This document shows positions 49,417 to 58,952 of a stretch of 64,000 nt of DNA, piece after piece. Position numbers and translations under genes: made by a program. The DNA is from Nocardioides sp. Root122 (GTDB taxonomy: Bacteria; Actinomycetota; Actinomycetes; Propionibacteriales; Nocardioidaceae), in the NCBI RefSeq assembly GCF_001425025.1, contig NZ_LMDE01000012.1, positions 124,101 through 188,100 on the forward strand. Direction: 5' to 3'. The notes under the pieces were generated by a model that ran no database searches, was not told the origin of the DNA, and saw nothing but the letters and a program-made list of their open reading frames with translations. Position 1 is the first letter of the stretch. The number at the start of each line of letters is the position of its first letter.

Positions 49417-51219
49417 ATGACTCGTGTCCTGTCCGCCGTCGCCTGGCCGTACACCAACGGCCCGCGCCACATCGGCCACGTCGCCGGTTTCGGCGTGCCC
49501 TCCGACGTCTTCAGCCGCTTCATGCGGATGGCCGGGCACGACGTGCTGATGGTCAGCGGCACGGACGAGCACGGCACGCCGATCCTGGTGCTCGCCGACA
49601 ACGAGGGCGTGCCCGCCCGCGAGCTCGTCGACAAGTACAACCAGGTCATCGTCGACGACCTGTGCGGTCTCGGGCTGTCCTACGACCTCTTCACCCGCAC
49701 CACGACGGGCAACCACTACGCGGTGGTGCAGGAGATGTTCGAGACGTGCCGCCGCAACGGCTACATGGTCGAGGAGACCACCAAGACCGCGATCAGCCCG
49801 TCGACCGGTCGCACCCTGCCCGACCGCTACATCGAGGGCACGTGCCCCATCTGCAGGTACGCCGAGGCGCGCGGCGACCAGTGCGACAACTGCGGCAACC
49901 AGCTCGACCCGACCGACCTGATCAACCCGCGGTCGAAGATCAACGGGGAGACGCCGGAGTTCAAGGACACCCAGCACTGGTTCCTCGACCTGCCGGCGCT
50001 GGCCGCTGCGCTGGGGGAGTGGCTCGACCAGCGGGAGGCCACCGGGCTCTGGCGGCCCAACGTCATCAAGTTCAGCCAGAACATCCTCAAGGAGATCCGT
50101 CCGCGCGCCATGACGCGCGACATCGACTGGGGCATCCCGGTGCCGGGGTGGGAGGACCAGCCGACCAAGCGGCTCTACGTCTGGTTCGACGCGGTCATCG
50201 GCTACCTGTCCGCCTCGATCGAGTGGGCCCGGCGGCTCGGCGAGCCCGAGAAGTGGCGCGAGTGGTGGAACGACGCCGACGCGGAGTCCTACTACTTCAT
50301 GGGCAAGGACAACATCGTCTTCCACTCCCAGATCTGGCCGGCCGAGCTGCTGGCCTACAACGGCGCAGGTGACCGCGGTGGCGAGCCGGGCGGCTTCGGC
50401 ACGCTCAACCTGCCGACCGAGGTGGTCTCCAGCGAGTTCCTGACCTTCGGCGACACGCAGTTCTCAACCAGCCGCGGCAACGTCATCTACGTCGGCGACT
50501 TCCTGGCCCGCTACGGCGCCGACGCGCTGCGCTACTACATCTGCGCCGCCGGGCCGGAGACTTCCGACGCCGCCTTCACGTGGGCCGACTTCGTGACCCG
50601 CAACAACTCCGAGCTCGTCGCCGGCTGGGGCAACCTGGTCAACCGCACCGCGACCATGATCGCCAAGAGCTTCGGTGAGATCCCCGCCGCCGGTGCGCTG
50701 GAGGAGGTCGACGAGCAGGTGCTGGCCACCGTCCGCAGCGGGTTCGACACCGTGGGCGGGCTCATCGAGAAGCACCGGCTGCGCGCCGCGATCGCCGAGG
50801 CGATGCGCGTCGTCGGCGAGGTGAACAAGTACCTCACCGTCACCGAGCCCTACAAGATGAAGGACGCGTCGCAGCGCGAGCGCCTGGCGACCGTGCTCCA
50901 CGTGGCCGCGCAGTGCGTGAGCGACTGCAACACGCTGCTCTCGCCCTTCCTGCCGCACTCCGCCAACCAGGTGCACGCCGCGCTCGGTGGGGACGACGAC
51001 TTCATGCCGATGCCGCGCATCGAGCAGGTCGACGAGCTCGAGCCGGACAACGGCGCCGGCCACACCTCGTACTCGATCATCACCGGCGACTACACGGCGA
51101 CGCCCGCCTGGGAGTCGCGTCCGGTGACGGTCGGTGCCGCCGTGGCGAAGCCGACGCCGATCTTCACCAAGCTCGACCCGTCAGTGGTCGAGGAGGAGCT
51201 CGCACGGTTCAGTGGCTGA
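49417..51219 (+). CDS. metG: Methionyl-tRNA synthetase
   Basis: A 600-residue class I synthetase that charges tRNA-Met. The HIGH motif appears as HIGH in [18 protein letters not shown] (18-21), a zinc knuckle as [17 protein letters not shown], and the second signature as TQFSTSRG (the KMSKS equivalent; the relaxed form is known from actinobacterial enzymes). The anticodon-binding helical domain follows ([15 protein letters not shown] onward). There is no C-terminal tRNA-binding EMAP domain. ATG 49417 has TAGGCT 7 nt upstream (leaderless). In mycobacteria metG lies elsewhere, so this position is a lineage-specific arrangement. Confidence 0.95.
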   Translation: MTRVLSAVAWPYTNGPRHIGHVAGFGVPSDVFSRFMRMAGHDVLMVSGTDEHGTPILVLADNEGVPARELVDKYNQVIVDDLCGLGLSYDLFTRTTTGNHYAVVQEMFETCRRNGYMVEETTKTAISPSTGRTLPDRYIEGTCPICRYAEARGDQCDNCGNQLDPTDLINPRSKINGETPEFKDTQHWFLDLPALAAALGEWLDQREATGLWRPNVIKFSQNILKEIRPRAMTRDIDWGIPVPGWEDQPTKRLYVWFDAVIGYLSASIEWARRLGEPEKWREWWNDADAESYYFMGKDNIVFHSQIWPAELLAYNGAGDRGGEPGGFGTLNLPTEVVSSEFLTFGDTQFSTSRGNVIYVGDFLARYGADALRYYICAAGPETSDAAFTWADFVTRNNSELVAGWGNLVNRTATMIAKSFGEIPAAGALEEVDEQVLATVRSGFDTVGGLIEKHRLRAAIAEAMRVVGEVNKYLTVTEPYKMKDASQRERLATVLHVAAQCVSDCNTLLSPFLPHSANQVHAALGGDDDFMPMPRIEQVDELEPDNGAGHTSYSIITGDYTATPAWESRPVTVGAAVAKPTPIFTKLDPSVVEEELARFSG

Positions 51220-51242
51220 GTGGACCTGACTAGGCTCCGGGC

Positions 51243-51824
51243 ATGTCCTCCGAATCGACTGCCGAGATGTACCTGCCCCACTTCGTGGTGAAGCAGAAGC
51301 TCACCATGATGATCAACCGCTACGAGATCTCGGAGTCCGACGCGGCGGGCAACCCGGTCCGGCTGATGGCCCTGGCCGAGCAGAAGCGGATGGCGTTCAA
51401 GGAGCAGGTGACCTTCTACTCCGACGCCGGCAAGTCGCGGCCGGTCTTCGGCTTCAAGGCGCGCAAGAAGCTCGACCTCAACGCCGGGTACGACATCACC
51501 GACGAGGCCGGCGCCCAGATCGGCTACTTCAAGAAGGACTTCGGGGCCTCGCTGCTGCGCTCGACCTTCCACGTGGAGGGCCCCGGCTACACAGGCACCG
51601 GTCAGGAGCGCAACCAGCTGGTCGGCCTGCTGCGCCGCTTCACCGACGTCGACTTCCTGCCGATCCACTTCGACTTCGTCGACCCCTCGGGCCAGCCGCT
51701 CCTCTCCGTGGAGCGCAAGATGTCCATCGGCGACCGCTACCGCGTCACCGTGCCCGACCAGCGGGTCGACTTCCGGGTCGCGGCCGCGATCGCCGTCGGG
51801 CTCGACGCCCTGATGTCGCGCTGA
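51243..51824 (+). CDS. LURP-one-related/scramblase-like protein
   Basis: A 193-residue protein with the LOR fold (twelve-stranded barrel around a helix): YLPHFVVKQKLTMMINRYEI, FKEQVTFYSDAGKSRPVFGFKARKKLDLNAGYDITDEAG, IGYFKKDFGASLLRSTFHV, and a C-terminal helix DQRVDFRVAAAIAVGLDALM. The strand order RPVFGFKARK-LDLNAGYDITD is typical of LURP-one/Tubby-like proteins. No enzymatic role is proven in bacteria; membrane-lipid association is suspected. ATG 51243 has TAGGCT 6 nt upstream. It is the first of four closely spaced plus-strand genes. Confidence 0.8.
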   Translation: MSSESTAEMYLPHFVVKQKLTMMINRYEISESDAAGNPVRLMALAEQKRMAFKEQVTFYSDAGKSRPVFGFKARKKLDLNAGYDITDEAGAQIGYFKKDFGASLLRSTFHVEGPGYTGTGQERNQLVGLLRRFTDVDFLPIHFDFVDPSGQPLLSVERKMSIGDRYRVTVPDQRVDFRVAAAIAVGLDALMSR

Positions 51825-51834
51825 GGCCCGCCCC

Positions 51835-52713
51835 GTGATGTACCCCGAGGTCCGGGCGGCGGTCGCGGCCGACGCCGGTCCCGACCTCACCGCGCCCGGC
51901 TTCGACCTCGCCGCGCACCGCGAGGACGTCCGCCGCTTCAACCTGCGCCAGCCCCGTGAGGACGTCGCCTCCGTCCAGGACGTCGACGCTGACGGCGTGC
52001 CGTGCCGCCTCTACACGCCCGCCGACGCGCTCGACGGGCTCGTGGTCCACGCCCACGGCGGCGGCTTCGTCCTCAACGACGTCGACGTGCACGACGCGGT
52101 GGTCCGCCGCTTCACCAACCGGCTGCGCCGTCCGGTGCTGGGCGTGGACTACCGGCGCCCGCCGGAGGCGAGGTTCCCGGCGGCACCCGACGACCTCGAC
52201 ACCGTGGTGGGCTGGCTGCGCCGCGAGGGCCCGTCCGGGCCGTACGCCGTCCACGGCGACTCGGCGGGCGCGAACCTCGCTCTGGTCGCCGCGCTCCGCA
52301 ACCCCGGTGTCTTCCGCGCGGTCGCGCTGATCTACCCGTTCCTCGACCCGCGGGCCGGCTTCGCGTCGTGGTCCGAGGGTGCCGGATCGGGCTTCGACCC
52401 GTCCGAGGCCGCCTGGTACTGGCAGCAGTACGCCCGCAGCGAGGCGGACTACGACGACCCCGACCTGGCGCCGCTGCTGTCCGACCGGCTGCACACGCTG
52501 CCGCCCACCTTCGTCGCCACCGCTGAGCACGACCCGCTGCGCGACGAGGGCGAGGAGCTGGCCAGGCTGCTCGCCGAGGCGGGGGTCGAGACCGTCGGGA
52601 TCCGCTGCCTCGGCCAGGTGCACGGGTTCTGGCGGCATGCGCAGTTCACCGCGTCCGAGCCGCTCGTGCGTCAGGTCGCGGGCTACCTCGATCAGCACCT
52701 GCAACTCGTGTGA
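51835..52713 (+). CDS. Alpha/beta hydrolase (HSL-type esterase)
   Basis: A 292-residue carboxylesterase of the hormone-sensitive-lipase family. The oxyanion motif HGGGFVLND is near residue 74, the nucleophile elbow HGDSAGANLAL near 141, the acid in TAEHDPLRDEG near 234, and the catalytic His in LGQVHGFWR near 264. HSL enzymes hydrolyse short acyl esters. The start may be GTG 51835 or ATG 51838. It follows the LURP-one-type gene after 10 nt and precedes rpiB, so probably belongs to the same transcript. In M. tuberculosis a lipase gene (lipP) occupies a nearby position in this block. Confidence 0.85.
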   Translation: MMYPEVRAAVAADAGPDLTAPGFDLAAHREDVRRFNLRQPREDVASVQDVDADGVPCRLYTPADALDGLVVHAHGGGFVLNDVDVHDAVVRRFTNRLRRPVLGVDYRRPPEARFPAAPDDLDTVVGWLRREGPSGPYAVHGDSAGANLALVAALRNPGVFRAVALIYPFLDPRAGFASWSEGAGSGFDPSEAAWYWQQYARSEADYDDPDLAPLLSDRLHTLPPTFVATAEHDPLRDEGEELARLLAEAGVETVGIRCLGQVHGFWRHAQFTASEPLVRQVAGYLDQHLQLV

Positions 52714-52747
52714 GCCGGTGTCCGCGGGCTCTGGTTGGATTGTCACC

Positions 52748-53275
52748 ATGCGCGTTCACCTGGGCTCCGACCATGCCGGCCTCGAGCTGAAGGACCACCT
52801 CATGACCTGGCTCGTCGACCACGGCTACGAGCCGGTCGACCACGGTCCGTTCGTCTACGACGCGCTCGACGACTACCCCTGCTTCTGCCTCCGGGCCGCC
52901 GAGGGCGTGGCCGGCGACCGCGCCGAGGGCCTGGACAGCCTCGGCGTGGTGATCGGCGGCTCGGGCAACGGCGAGCAGATCTCGGCCAACAAGGTCGAGG
53001 GCATCCGGTGCGCCCTCGTGTGGTCCGAGGAGACCGCCGTCCTCGCCCGGGAGCACAACGACGCCAACGTCGTCTCCGTCGGCGGCCGGATGCACTCGGT
53101 GGACGACATGACCCGCTTCGTCGAGGTCTTCCTCACCACGCCGTTCAGCAACGACGAGCGCCACGTGCGCCGCATCGGCCAGGTCATGACCTACGACGCG
53201 ACCAAGGAGCTCCCCGACCTGCCGGAGTCGGCCCTGCGCGGCCCGGGCGACGACACCCGGGTCACGGATGCCTGA
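52748..53275 (+). CDS. rpiB: Ribose-5-phosphate isomerase B
   Basis: A 175-residue LacA/RpiB enzyme interconverting ribulose-5-phosphate and ribose-5-phosphate in the pentose-phosphate pathway. The N-terminal GSDHAGLELKDHL contains the phosphate-binding residues; GSGNGEQISANKVEGIRCAL holds the active-site loop, and EHNDANVVSVGGRMHS follows. The usual catalytic Cys (GSGNG preceded by Cys or Ser in the loop) is not seen in the expected place; mycobacterial RpiB likewise lacks it and uses a Glu (GNGEQ). It overlaps the nei start by 8 nt, so the two are co-translated, as in mycobacteria (Rv2465c-Rv2464c). Confidence 0.93.
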   Translation: MRVHLGSDHAGLELKDHLMTWLVDHGYEPVDHGPFVYDALDDYPCFCLRAAEGVAGDRAEGLDSLGVVIGGSGNGEQISANKVEGIRCALVWSEETAVLAREHNDANVVSVGGRMHSVDDMTRFVEVFLTTPFSNDERHVRRIGQVMTYDATKELPDLPESALRGPGDDTRVTDA

Positions 53276-54158
53276 GGGACACACCCTTCGCCGACTCGCA
53301 GGCGACCTGAACGACGCCTTCGCCGGACGCCCGGTCCGTGTCTCCTCGCCCCAGGGCCGCTTCGCCGCCGACGCCGAGCAGCTCGACGGCTCCGTGCTGG
53401 TCGGGGCCGACTCGGCAGGCAAGCACCTGTTCGTGGAGCTCGACGGCGAGCGCTTCGTCCACGTCCACCTCGGCCTCATCGGCCAGTTCGACGTGCACAC
53501 CGGCGTCGAGGAGGTGCCGGCCCCGGTGGGGGCGGTGCGGCTCCGGATGGTGACCGCCGACGCACCGCCGACCTCCTACGCCGACCTCCGCGGCGCGATC
53601 CTGTGCGACCTCGTCGGGCCGGCCCGGCGCGACGAGGTGCTTGCGCGGCTCGGTCCCGACCCGCTGCGGCCGGATGCCGACCCCGACCTGGCGTGGCGCC
53701 GGATCTCGCGCAGCCACCGTCCGATCGGCGACCTGCTGATGGACCAGAAGGTGCTGGCGGGCGTCGGCAACGTCTACCGCGCCGAGGTGCTCTTCCGCCA
53801 CCGCATCCACCCGCTGCGACCCGGCGACACGCTGCGGGTCGGCCAGTGGCGCGCGATGTGGGCCGACCTGGTCGAGCTGATGGCCGAGGGGGTGCGGTCC
53901 GGTCGGATCGACACCGTGCGCCCCGAGCACACGCCCGAGGCGATGGGTCGCGCCCCTCGCAAGGACGACCACGGCGGCGAGGTCTACGTCTACCGGCGCA
54001 CCTCGATGCCGTGCCTGGTGTGCGGATCGACCGTCCGCACAGGTGAGCTGGTGGGACGCAACATCTTCTGGTGCCCGAAATGTCAACCGGTCTTCCGCTC
54101 CCGCGCCGTACGATCTGCCAGCAACACCCCTGAGACGTCGCGAGGAGCTCGGCCATGA
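53268..54158 (+). CDS. Fpg/Nei family DNA glycosylase
   Basis: A 296-residue base-excision-repair glycosylase/AP lyase. The N-terminal MPEGHTLRRLA supplies Pro2 (Schiff-base nucleophile) and Glu3. The helix-two-turn-helix follows (LMDQKVLAGVGNVYRAEVLF with the Lys-Gly-Asn contact), and the C-terminal zinc finger is CLVCGS...FWCPKCQ with four Cys. PEGHT, not PELPE, places it in the Nei (endonuclease VIII) branch (Nei2-like, Rv2464c by memory) that removes oxidised pyrimidines. It overlaps rpiB by 8 nt and the following phosphatase start by 4 nt (ATGA). Confidence 0.92.
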   Translation: MPEGHTLRRLAGDLNDAFAGRPVRVSSPQGRFAADAEQLDGSVLVGADSAGKHLFVELDGERFVHVHLGLIGQFDVHTGVEEVPAPVGAVRLRMVTADAPPTSYADLRGAILCDLVGPARRDEVLARLGPDPLRPDADPDLAWRRISRSHRPIGDLLMDQKVLAGVGNVYRAEVLFRHRIHPLRPGDTLRVGQWRAMWADLVELMAEGVRSGRIDTVRPEHTPEAMGRAPRKDDHGGEVYVYRRTSMPCLVCGSTVRTGELVGRNIFWCPKCQPVFRSRAVRSASNTPETSRGARP

Positions 54159-55240
54159 GTTCTTCCGCTGAGCGCCGCACCAACACCGGCGCTGGCACGC
54201 GGTTCAGCGGTGCCCTGGGCCGGGTCGTGCCGCGGGGCTCGCGGATGCTGACCGCCCTGGTGGTCTCCACGGTGGTGATCGGCCTGGCGATCTGGCGCTT
54301 CGACATGGTCGTCCCGCTGGTGATGTTGCTCGTCCCCCTGGTCGTCTCCAGCCTCGTGCTCGGGCCACGTCAGCTGCCGTGGTTCGTGGTGTTCGTGCTG
54401 CTCGTGCTGGCCGTGACCGTGCCGACCCAGGAGATCAGCGTCCGCACCGCCGTGGCGGTGGTGGTCATGTTCGCGCTCGGCTTCCTGGTGCTGCTCTCGT
54501 CCTTCCGCCGCTCGCGCCTCGGCGTGGCGGGTCTCCAGGGCGAGCAGATGTTCGTCGACCTGCGCGACCGCATCCTGCGCCAGGGCGGCATCCCGGCGCT
54601 TCCCCCCGACTGGTACGCCACCGCGGAGCTGCGCTCGGCCGGTGGCACGCCGTTCGCCGGCGACTTCGTCGTCGCCTCGCGCGTCGGCGACCGGCTCGAG
54701 GTCGCGGTCGTGGACGTCTCCGGCAAGGGCCAGGGTGCCGGCACCCGGGCGCTCCTGCTGTCCGGTGCGCTCGGCGGGCTGCTCAGCGCGCTGCCCCCCA
54801 GCGAGTTCCTGCCGGCCGCCAACACGTTCCTGCTCCGCCAGGACTGGGACGAGGGGTTCGCGACCGCCATCCACCTCTCGCTCGACCTGCGGAACGGGAC
54901 CTACGACCTGCGCTCCGCCGGGCATCCGCCGGCAGCCCTGCGCCACGCCGGGTCCGGCCGCTGGGAAGTCGTCGAGACGGAGGGCCCGGTGCTCGGCCTG
55001 ATCGACGGTGCCGTCTACACCGCGACGTCGGGGCAGATGCGCTCCGGCGACGCGCTGCTGCTCTACACCGACGGCATGGTCGAGTCCCGCAACCGCGACA
55101 TCAGCCTGGGTATCGACAAGATGCTCGGGCAGTTCGAGCGCCTGCTGCGCGGTGAGTTCGAGGGCGGGGCAGTCCGACTGGTCGAGGCCCTCGGCTCGCG
55201 CAACGACGACGCCGCGCTGCTCCTGGTCCACCGGCGATGA
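54155..55240 (+). CDS. Membrane-bound SpoIIE/PP2C-type serine phosphatase
   Basis: A 361-residue protein with three or four N-terminal helices (TALVVSTVVIGLAIW, VVPLVMLLVPLVVSSLVLG, LPWFVVFVLLVLAVTVP, VAVVVMFALGFLVLL), then a SpoIIE-type PP2C domain from about 145. Metal-binding Asp residues lie in AGDFVVASRV, VVDVSGKGQGAG, LLLYTDGMVESRN and RNDDAALLLV. Such enzymes dephosphorylate anti-sigma-factor antagonists in partner-switching pathways. The partner STAS or kinase proteins are not in this window. The ATGA overlap with the nei gene suggests they share an mRNA. Confidence 0.87.
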   Translation: MSSSAERRTNTGAGTRFSGALGRVVPRGSRMLTALVVSTVVIGLAIWRFDMVVPLVMLLVPLVVSSLVLGPRQLPWFVVFVLLVLAVTVPTQEISVRTAVAVVVMFALGFLVLLSSFRRSRLGVAGLQGEQMFVDLRDRILRQGGIPALPPDWYATAELRSAGGTPFAGDFVVASRVGDRLEVAVVDVSGKGQGAGTRALLLSGALGGLLSALPPSEFLPAANTFLLRQDWDEGFATAIHLSLDLRNGTYDLRSAGHPPAALRHAGSGRWEVVETEGPVLGLIDGAVYTATSGQMRSGDALLLYTDGMVESRNRDISLGIDKMLGQFERLLRGEFEGGAVRLVEALGSRNDDAALLLVHRR

Positions 55241-55336
55241 CCGGTCCGGGGGACCTGCACGGCCGGGTTGGGGCGCCTGCTCGCGCGTGTGGCACCATGA
55301 CTCCCGCACCGGCGATGGAGACGTCGACCGGGGCGC

Positions 55337-55410
55337 GCGGATGTAGCTCAATGGTAGAGCCCCAGTCTTCCAAACTGGCTACGCGGGTTCGATTCCCGTC
55401 ATCCGCTCCA
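55337..55410 (+). tRNA. tRNA-Gly (anticodon TCC)
   Basis: Cloverleaf with acceptor GCGGATG/CATCCGC, D-arm GCTC...GAGC, anticodon stem CCAGT/ACTGG around CTTCCAA (anticodon TCC), and T-loop TTCGATT. The 3' CCA is encoded (55408-55410). Confidence 0.95.
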
Positions 55411-55455
55411 AGCAGGCCACCGACCCGGGCAGTCCCGGGCCGGCGGCCGGTTTGG

Positions 55456-55528
55456 CGGGGCGTAGCGTAGTGGCTAGCGCGCCTGCTTTGGGAGCAGGAG
55501 ACCGCAGGTTCGAGTCCTGTCGCCCCGA
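55456..55528 (+). tRNA. tRNA-Pro (anticodon TGG)
   Basis: Cloverleaf with acceptor CGGGGCG/CGCCCCG, D-arm GCGT...GCGC-type, anticodon stem CCTGC/GCAGG around TTTGGGA (anticodon TGG), T-loop TTCGAGT and discriminator A. Only CC follows the discriminator, so a CCA is not fully encoded. It lies 45 nt after tRNA-Gly. Confidence 0.94.
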
Positions 55529-55695
55529 CCGGTCAGCCGCTGCGCGGGCGTGATTCGGCCTGTGCCCCACCCGTCGATAGACTGACGAGGTTTGCGGCCG
55601 CCGGCTTCCCCCGTGCGCGCGGCCGCGGCGATCCCGTACGACCCCCGTGGTCCATGCCAGTCCACCCCACTGACCTTCAGCATCAGGAGACATTT

Positions 55696-57090
55696 GTGAA
55701 GAGCGCCGTCGAGACCTTGAGCCCGACCCGGGCCAAGCTGACCGTCGAGGTGCCCTTCGAGGAGCTCAAGCCGAGCCTCGACGCGGCCTACCAGAAGATC
55801 GCGAAGCAGATCAACGTCCCCGGCTTCCGCCGCGGCAAGGTCCCGCCCGCCGTCATCGACCGCCAGGTCGGCCGTGGCCCGGTCCTCGACGAGGCGATCA
55901 ACGCCGTCGTGCCGCAGCAGTACATGGCCGCGCTCCAGGAGCACGACCTCGAGCCGCTGGCCCAGCCGGAGATCGAGGTGACGAAGTTCGAGGACAACGA
56001 GTCGCTCGAGTTCACCGCCGAGGTCGACGTGAAGCCCGACTTCGACCTCCCCGACTACGAGGGCCTCGAGGCCAGCGTCGAGGACATCGAGATCACCGAC
56101 GCCGATGTCGAGGAGCAGGTCGAGGCGCTGCGTGAGCGCTTCGGCACGCTCGTGCCCGTCGAGCGCGCCGCCGCCGACGGCGACTTCGTGACCATCGACC
56201 TCGTGGCTGCCAAGGAAGGCGAGACCGTCGAGGGCGGCGAGGTCACCGGCATGTCCTACAAGGTCGGCCGTGGCGGGATGATCGACGGCCTCGACGAGGC
56301 CCTGGCCGGTCTGTCCGCCGGCGAGGAGAAGACGTTCGACTCCGAGCTCGTCGGTGGCGACCTGGTCGGCGAGCCCGTCCAGGTGACCGTCAAGGTGACC
56401 GCCGTGCAGGAGCAGCAGCTCCCCGAGGTCGACGACGAGTTCGCCCAGCTCGCCTCCGAGTTCGACACCGCCGAGGAGCTCACCGCCGACGTGCGCGAGC
56501 GCCTCGGCCGCGGCAAGCGCCTCGAGCAGGCCGCCGCCGCCCGCGACGCGGTCCTCGAGGCCCTGCTCGAGAAGGTCTCCATCCCGCTGCCCGAGGTCAT
56601 GGTGACCGACGAGCTCAACGCCCGCCGCCAGAACGTCGAGCAGCAGCTCGGCTTCGCCGGCATCACCATGGAGAAGTACCTCGAGGACGAGGGCCAGACC
56701 CAGGACGAGTTCGAGGCCGACCTCGACCGCCGCGTCCGCGACGCTGTCGCTGCGCAGTTCATCCTCGACAAGATCGCCAAGAAGGAGGAGTTCGGCATCG
56801 ACCAGGCCGAGCTCTCCGAGCACCTCGTGCGGCGCGCCCAGCAGTCCGGCCAGGACCCGCAGGAGTTCGCCAACCACATGTTCGAGCACAACCACATCCC
56901 CGAGCTCGTGCAGGAGATCCTGCGCGGCAAGGCGCTGGCGACGATCGTGGAGTCCGCGACGGTCAAGGACGCCTCGGGCAACGTGGTCGAGCTGAAGAAC
57001 CTGCGCCCCGACGGCACCATCGGTGACCCGGCCGAGGACGAGGCGGCCGCGACCACCGACGAGAGCACCGACGAGGACACCGAGGCCTGA
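55696..57090 (+). CDS. tig: Trigger factor
   Basis: A 464-residue ribosome-associated chaperone and peptidyl-prolyl isomerase. The N-terminal ribosome-binding domain contains the signature NVPGFRRGKVPPAVI (G-F-R-x-G-K) near residue 40. The central FKBP-like domain follows (GDFVTIDLVAAKEGETVEGG...YKVGRGGMIDGLDEALAG), then the helical C-terminal chaperone arms (residues 250-440) and an acidic tail. GTG 55696 is chosen behind AGGAGA. It sits upstream of the clpP1-clpP2-clpX cluster, the common bacterial order. Confidence 0.96.
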   Translation: MKSAVETLSPTRAKLTVEVPFEELKPSLDAAYQKIAKQINVPGFRRGKVPPAVIDRQVGRGPVLDEAINAVVPQQYMAALQEHDLEPLAQPEIEVTKFEDNESLEFTAEVDVKPDFDLPDYEGLEASVEDIEITDADVEEQVEALRERFGTLVPVERAAADGDFVTIDLVAAKEGETVEGGEVTGMSYKVGRGGMIDGLDEALAGLSAGEEKTFDSELVGGDLVGEPVQVTVKVTAVQEQQLPEVDDEFAQLASEFDTAEELTADVRERLGRGKRLEQAAAARDAVLEALLEKVSIPLPEVMVTDELNARRQNVEQQLGFAGITMEKYLEDEGQTQDEFEADLDRRVRDAVAAQFILDKIAKKEEFGIDQAELSEHLVRRAQQSGQDPQEFANHMFEHNHIPELVQEILRGKALATIVESATVKDASGNVVELKNLRPDGTIGDPAEDEAAATTDESTDEDTEA

Positions 57091-57109
57091 GCCTCCCGCC
57101 CTCCTCGCC

Positions 57110-57140
57110 ACCGGCGTCCACCCCTCGGGTGGGCGCCGGT
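57110..57140. terminator. Terminator after tig
   Basis: A 14-bp stem (ACCGGCGTCCACCC / GGGTGGGCGCCGGT, one T-G pair) with loop CTC, between the convergent tig and phosphotransferase genes. Confidence 0.8.
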
Positions 57141-57254
57141 CGTGCGTCGCGGTCCGGCGTCGACGTGCTGCACCTGCCGCGGACGAGCCCCATGGCCTTG
57201 CTCAGCCACCCCGACGTGCACGCCGCGCCGCGGGAGTGGCTGTCCTGGGACCGC

Positions 57255-58421
57255 TCAGCCCGGCTCGGTCGCGTCGAGCACGTCGAGCGAGTACGCCGCC
57301 ATCGCGGCACGCTGGGCGACGTGGTGGGTCGCCGCGTCCTGGTCGGCCTCGCCGAGCGCGTCGACCGTGATGCTCGGCAGGCCGTTGAAGAGCACCAGGC
57401 TCACGGCGTGCGAGCGCCGGACGACGGCGGGGTCTACCGGGTGCCCCTCGGCGGCCAGCCCGTCGGCGTACGCCTCGAGACAGGCGGCCGCACGCTCGGG
57501 CAGGCCGTCGGCGTCGAGGCGACGCATCTGGATCTCCCCGACGAGGAGCTGGGAGATGTCGTACGCGACGGGCTGGGGTCGCCAGAAGCCGTAGTCGATC
57601 AGCGTGAAGCCGTCGTCCCCGAGGTGGCGCAGCAGGTTGTTCGGGCAGGCGTCGCCGTGGGCGGCGAGGTGGGGGAGTGCGGCGTACTCGTCGGCGAGCG
57701 CATCGAGTCGTGCGGCGACCTCGGCCAGGCGCGGCCGGAGCGGCCCGAAGTGCTCGGCGACCGCCGGGTGCTGCCACACCGTCTCGTCGGCGAGCACGGG
57801 GAGCACGGTGTGGGCCACCCGCCCGGCCACGAAGGACCGGATGTGCCACGGCTGGGGATCGATGGCGGCGAGCTCGGCGACCCGCGGGCTGCCCGAGACC
57901 CGCCCGAGCAGGCGTGCGGCGCGCACGTAGGTGGTCTCGTCCCAGGGCGCGGGGTCGTGCTCGACCGTCTCGAGCCACAGCACCGCGGTGTCGTCGGGTC
58001 GGTCGTCGACGCGCAGCGCCCGCGGCACGGTCAGGCCCGCGGGCAGGCGCTCCGCGAGGTCGGAGCCGTAGACGAGGACCTCCGCCCGCCACGGCACCGA
58101 CTCGGCGGCCCACGCGGCGATCTCCGGCGGCACGAACGCGAAGGCGGGGGAGTGGCGCCAGTGATGCACCCGCTTGACGAAGAAGGTGAACGGCCGTGGT
58201 CCCCGGCCGGCGTCGGCATGGCCGCGCACCCAGGTGCGGGCGCCGGTGAGGATCGAGGGGACGTCGTAGTCGACCTCCTCGGCGACCGAGTCGAGGAGAC
58301 GCACGGCCGGGACGCCCCAGAGGTCGGCCACCAGCGCAGAGAGCTCCGCGTCGGTGACGTCGTCGTCGCCGAGGAGCTCGTGGCGGCGGTGCTCGCCCGC
58401 GGAAGTGAAAGCTACTTTCAC
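57255..58421 (-). CDS. Phosphotransferase family protein (APH-like)
   Basis: A 388-residue kinase-fold protein. The GTG at 58421 is chosen because the upstream ATG lies inside the opposing MarR gene. The Brenner-type motif HGDACPNNLLRH is at 255-266, with the metal-binding Asp in LIDYGFWRPQ (276). The N-lobe is less clear (FVKRVHHWRHSPAF), and the usual Lys/P-loop is weak. Family members phosphorylate aminoglycosides, macrolides or sugars; the low N-lobe similarity suggests a non-resistance substrate. It is divergent from a MarR gene with inverted repeats overlapping its own start, so MarR control is likely. Confidence 0.75.
   Translation of the reverse strand: MKVAFTSAGEHRRHELLGDDDVTDAELSALVADLWGVPAVRLLDSVAEEVDYDVPSILTGARTWVRGHADAGRGPRPFTFFVKRVHHWRHSPAFAFVPPEIAAWAAESVPWRAEVLVYGSDLAERLPAGLTVPRALRVDDRPDDTAVLWLETVEHDPAPWDETTYVRAARLLGRVSGSPRVAELAAIDPQPWHIRSFVAGRVAHTVLPVLADETVWQHPAVAEHFGPLRPRLAEVAARLDALADEYAALPHLAAHGDACPNNLLRHLGDDGFTLIDYGFWRPQPVAYDISQLLVGEIQMRRLDADGLPERAAACLEAYADGLAAEGHPVDPAVVRRSHAVSLVLFNGLPSITVDALGEADQDAATHHVAQRAAMAAYSLDVLDATEPG
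58405..58421. promoter_or_regulatory. Inverted repeat between the phosphotransferase and MarR genes
   Basis: GTGAAAGCTACTTTCAC is a perfect 7-3-7 inverted repeat overlapping the phosphotransferase start codon. A related half-site (GTTGCTTTC) lies at 58435-58443, just before the MarR start. It is a likely operator for the MarR protein. Confidence 0.6.
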
Positions 58422-58443
58422 GACAACAAGGTAAGTTGCTTTC

Positions 58444-58872
58444 ATGATGGCCGTCAACAACCTTCCCGAGGACCTCGAGCCGCACGTCCCGCTCCTCATG
58501 GGACTCGTCTTCGCCCGGCTCCGCGACCGGCTCGCCCAGGACGCTCCGGCCCTGCGACCCTCGCAGCTGCGGGTCATGGAGTGGCTGCCGGCCGAGGGCC
58601 TCACCATCACCGAGCTGGCCGAGCGCACGGGCATGACGACGCAGGGCTGCGGCCAGTTCGTGCGCCAGCTCGCGGGCCTCGGCATGGTGGAGGTCTGCCC
58701 GGAGCCGCAGGACCGCCGGGCCAAGCGGGTGACCGTGACCGACCGCGGCCGCGACGGTCTGGCGCGTGCTCAGCGGGTCCTGGCGGCGTGCGAGCGGGAG
58801 TGGGCCGAGTCCGTGGGTGACGAGCGCTACCGCGTCTTCCGCGAGGTGCTGGACCAGGTGGCCCGCGGCTGA
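58444..58872 (+). CDS. MarR family transcriptional regulator
   Basis: A 142-residue winged-helix regulator: dimer helix [20 protein letters not shown], recognition region [32 protein letters not shown], and wing [27 protein letters not shown]. The ATG at 58444 or 58447 may be used. It shares a 22-bp divergent region with the phosphotransferase gene. The single Cys in TTQGCGQF lies in the recognition helix and could confer redox sensitivity (speculative). Confidence 0.85.
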   Translation: MMAVNNLPEDLEPHVPLLMGLVFARLRDRLAQDAPALRPSQLRVMEWLPAEGLTITELAERTGMTTQGCGQFVRQLAGLGMVEVCPEPQDRRAKRVTVTDRGRDGLARAQRVLAACEREWAESVGDERYRVFREVLDQVARG

Positions 58873-58952
58873 GGCCGTCAGCGAATCCGCTGTGGGCGAA
58901 CAGGGTGGGTCATCGCGTGGAAGTGTCCGTCCTTCCGGCTAGTGTCGCCAGC

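Noticed and set aside
50458-50476. Defective metG because KMSKS reads FSTSR
   Set aside because: The relaxed second signature is known in actinobacterial enzymes, and the rest of the protein is intact.
57255-58421. Aminoglycoside resistance gene
   Set aside because: The catalytic lobe is kinase-like but the N-lobe does not match known resistance enzymes, so substrate cannot be claimed.
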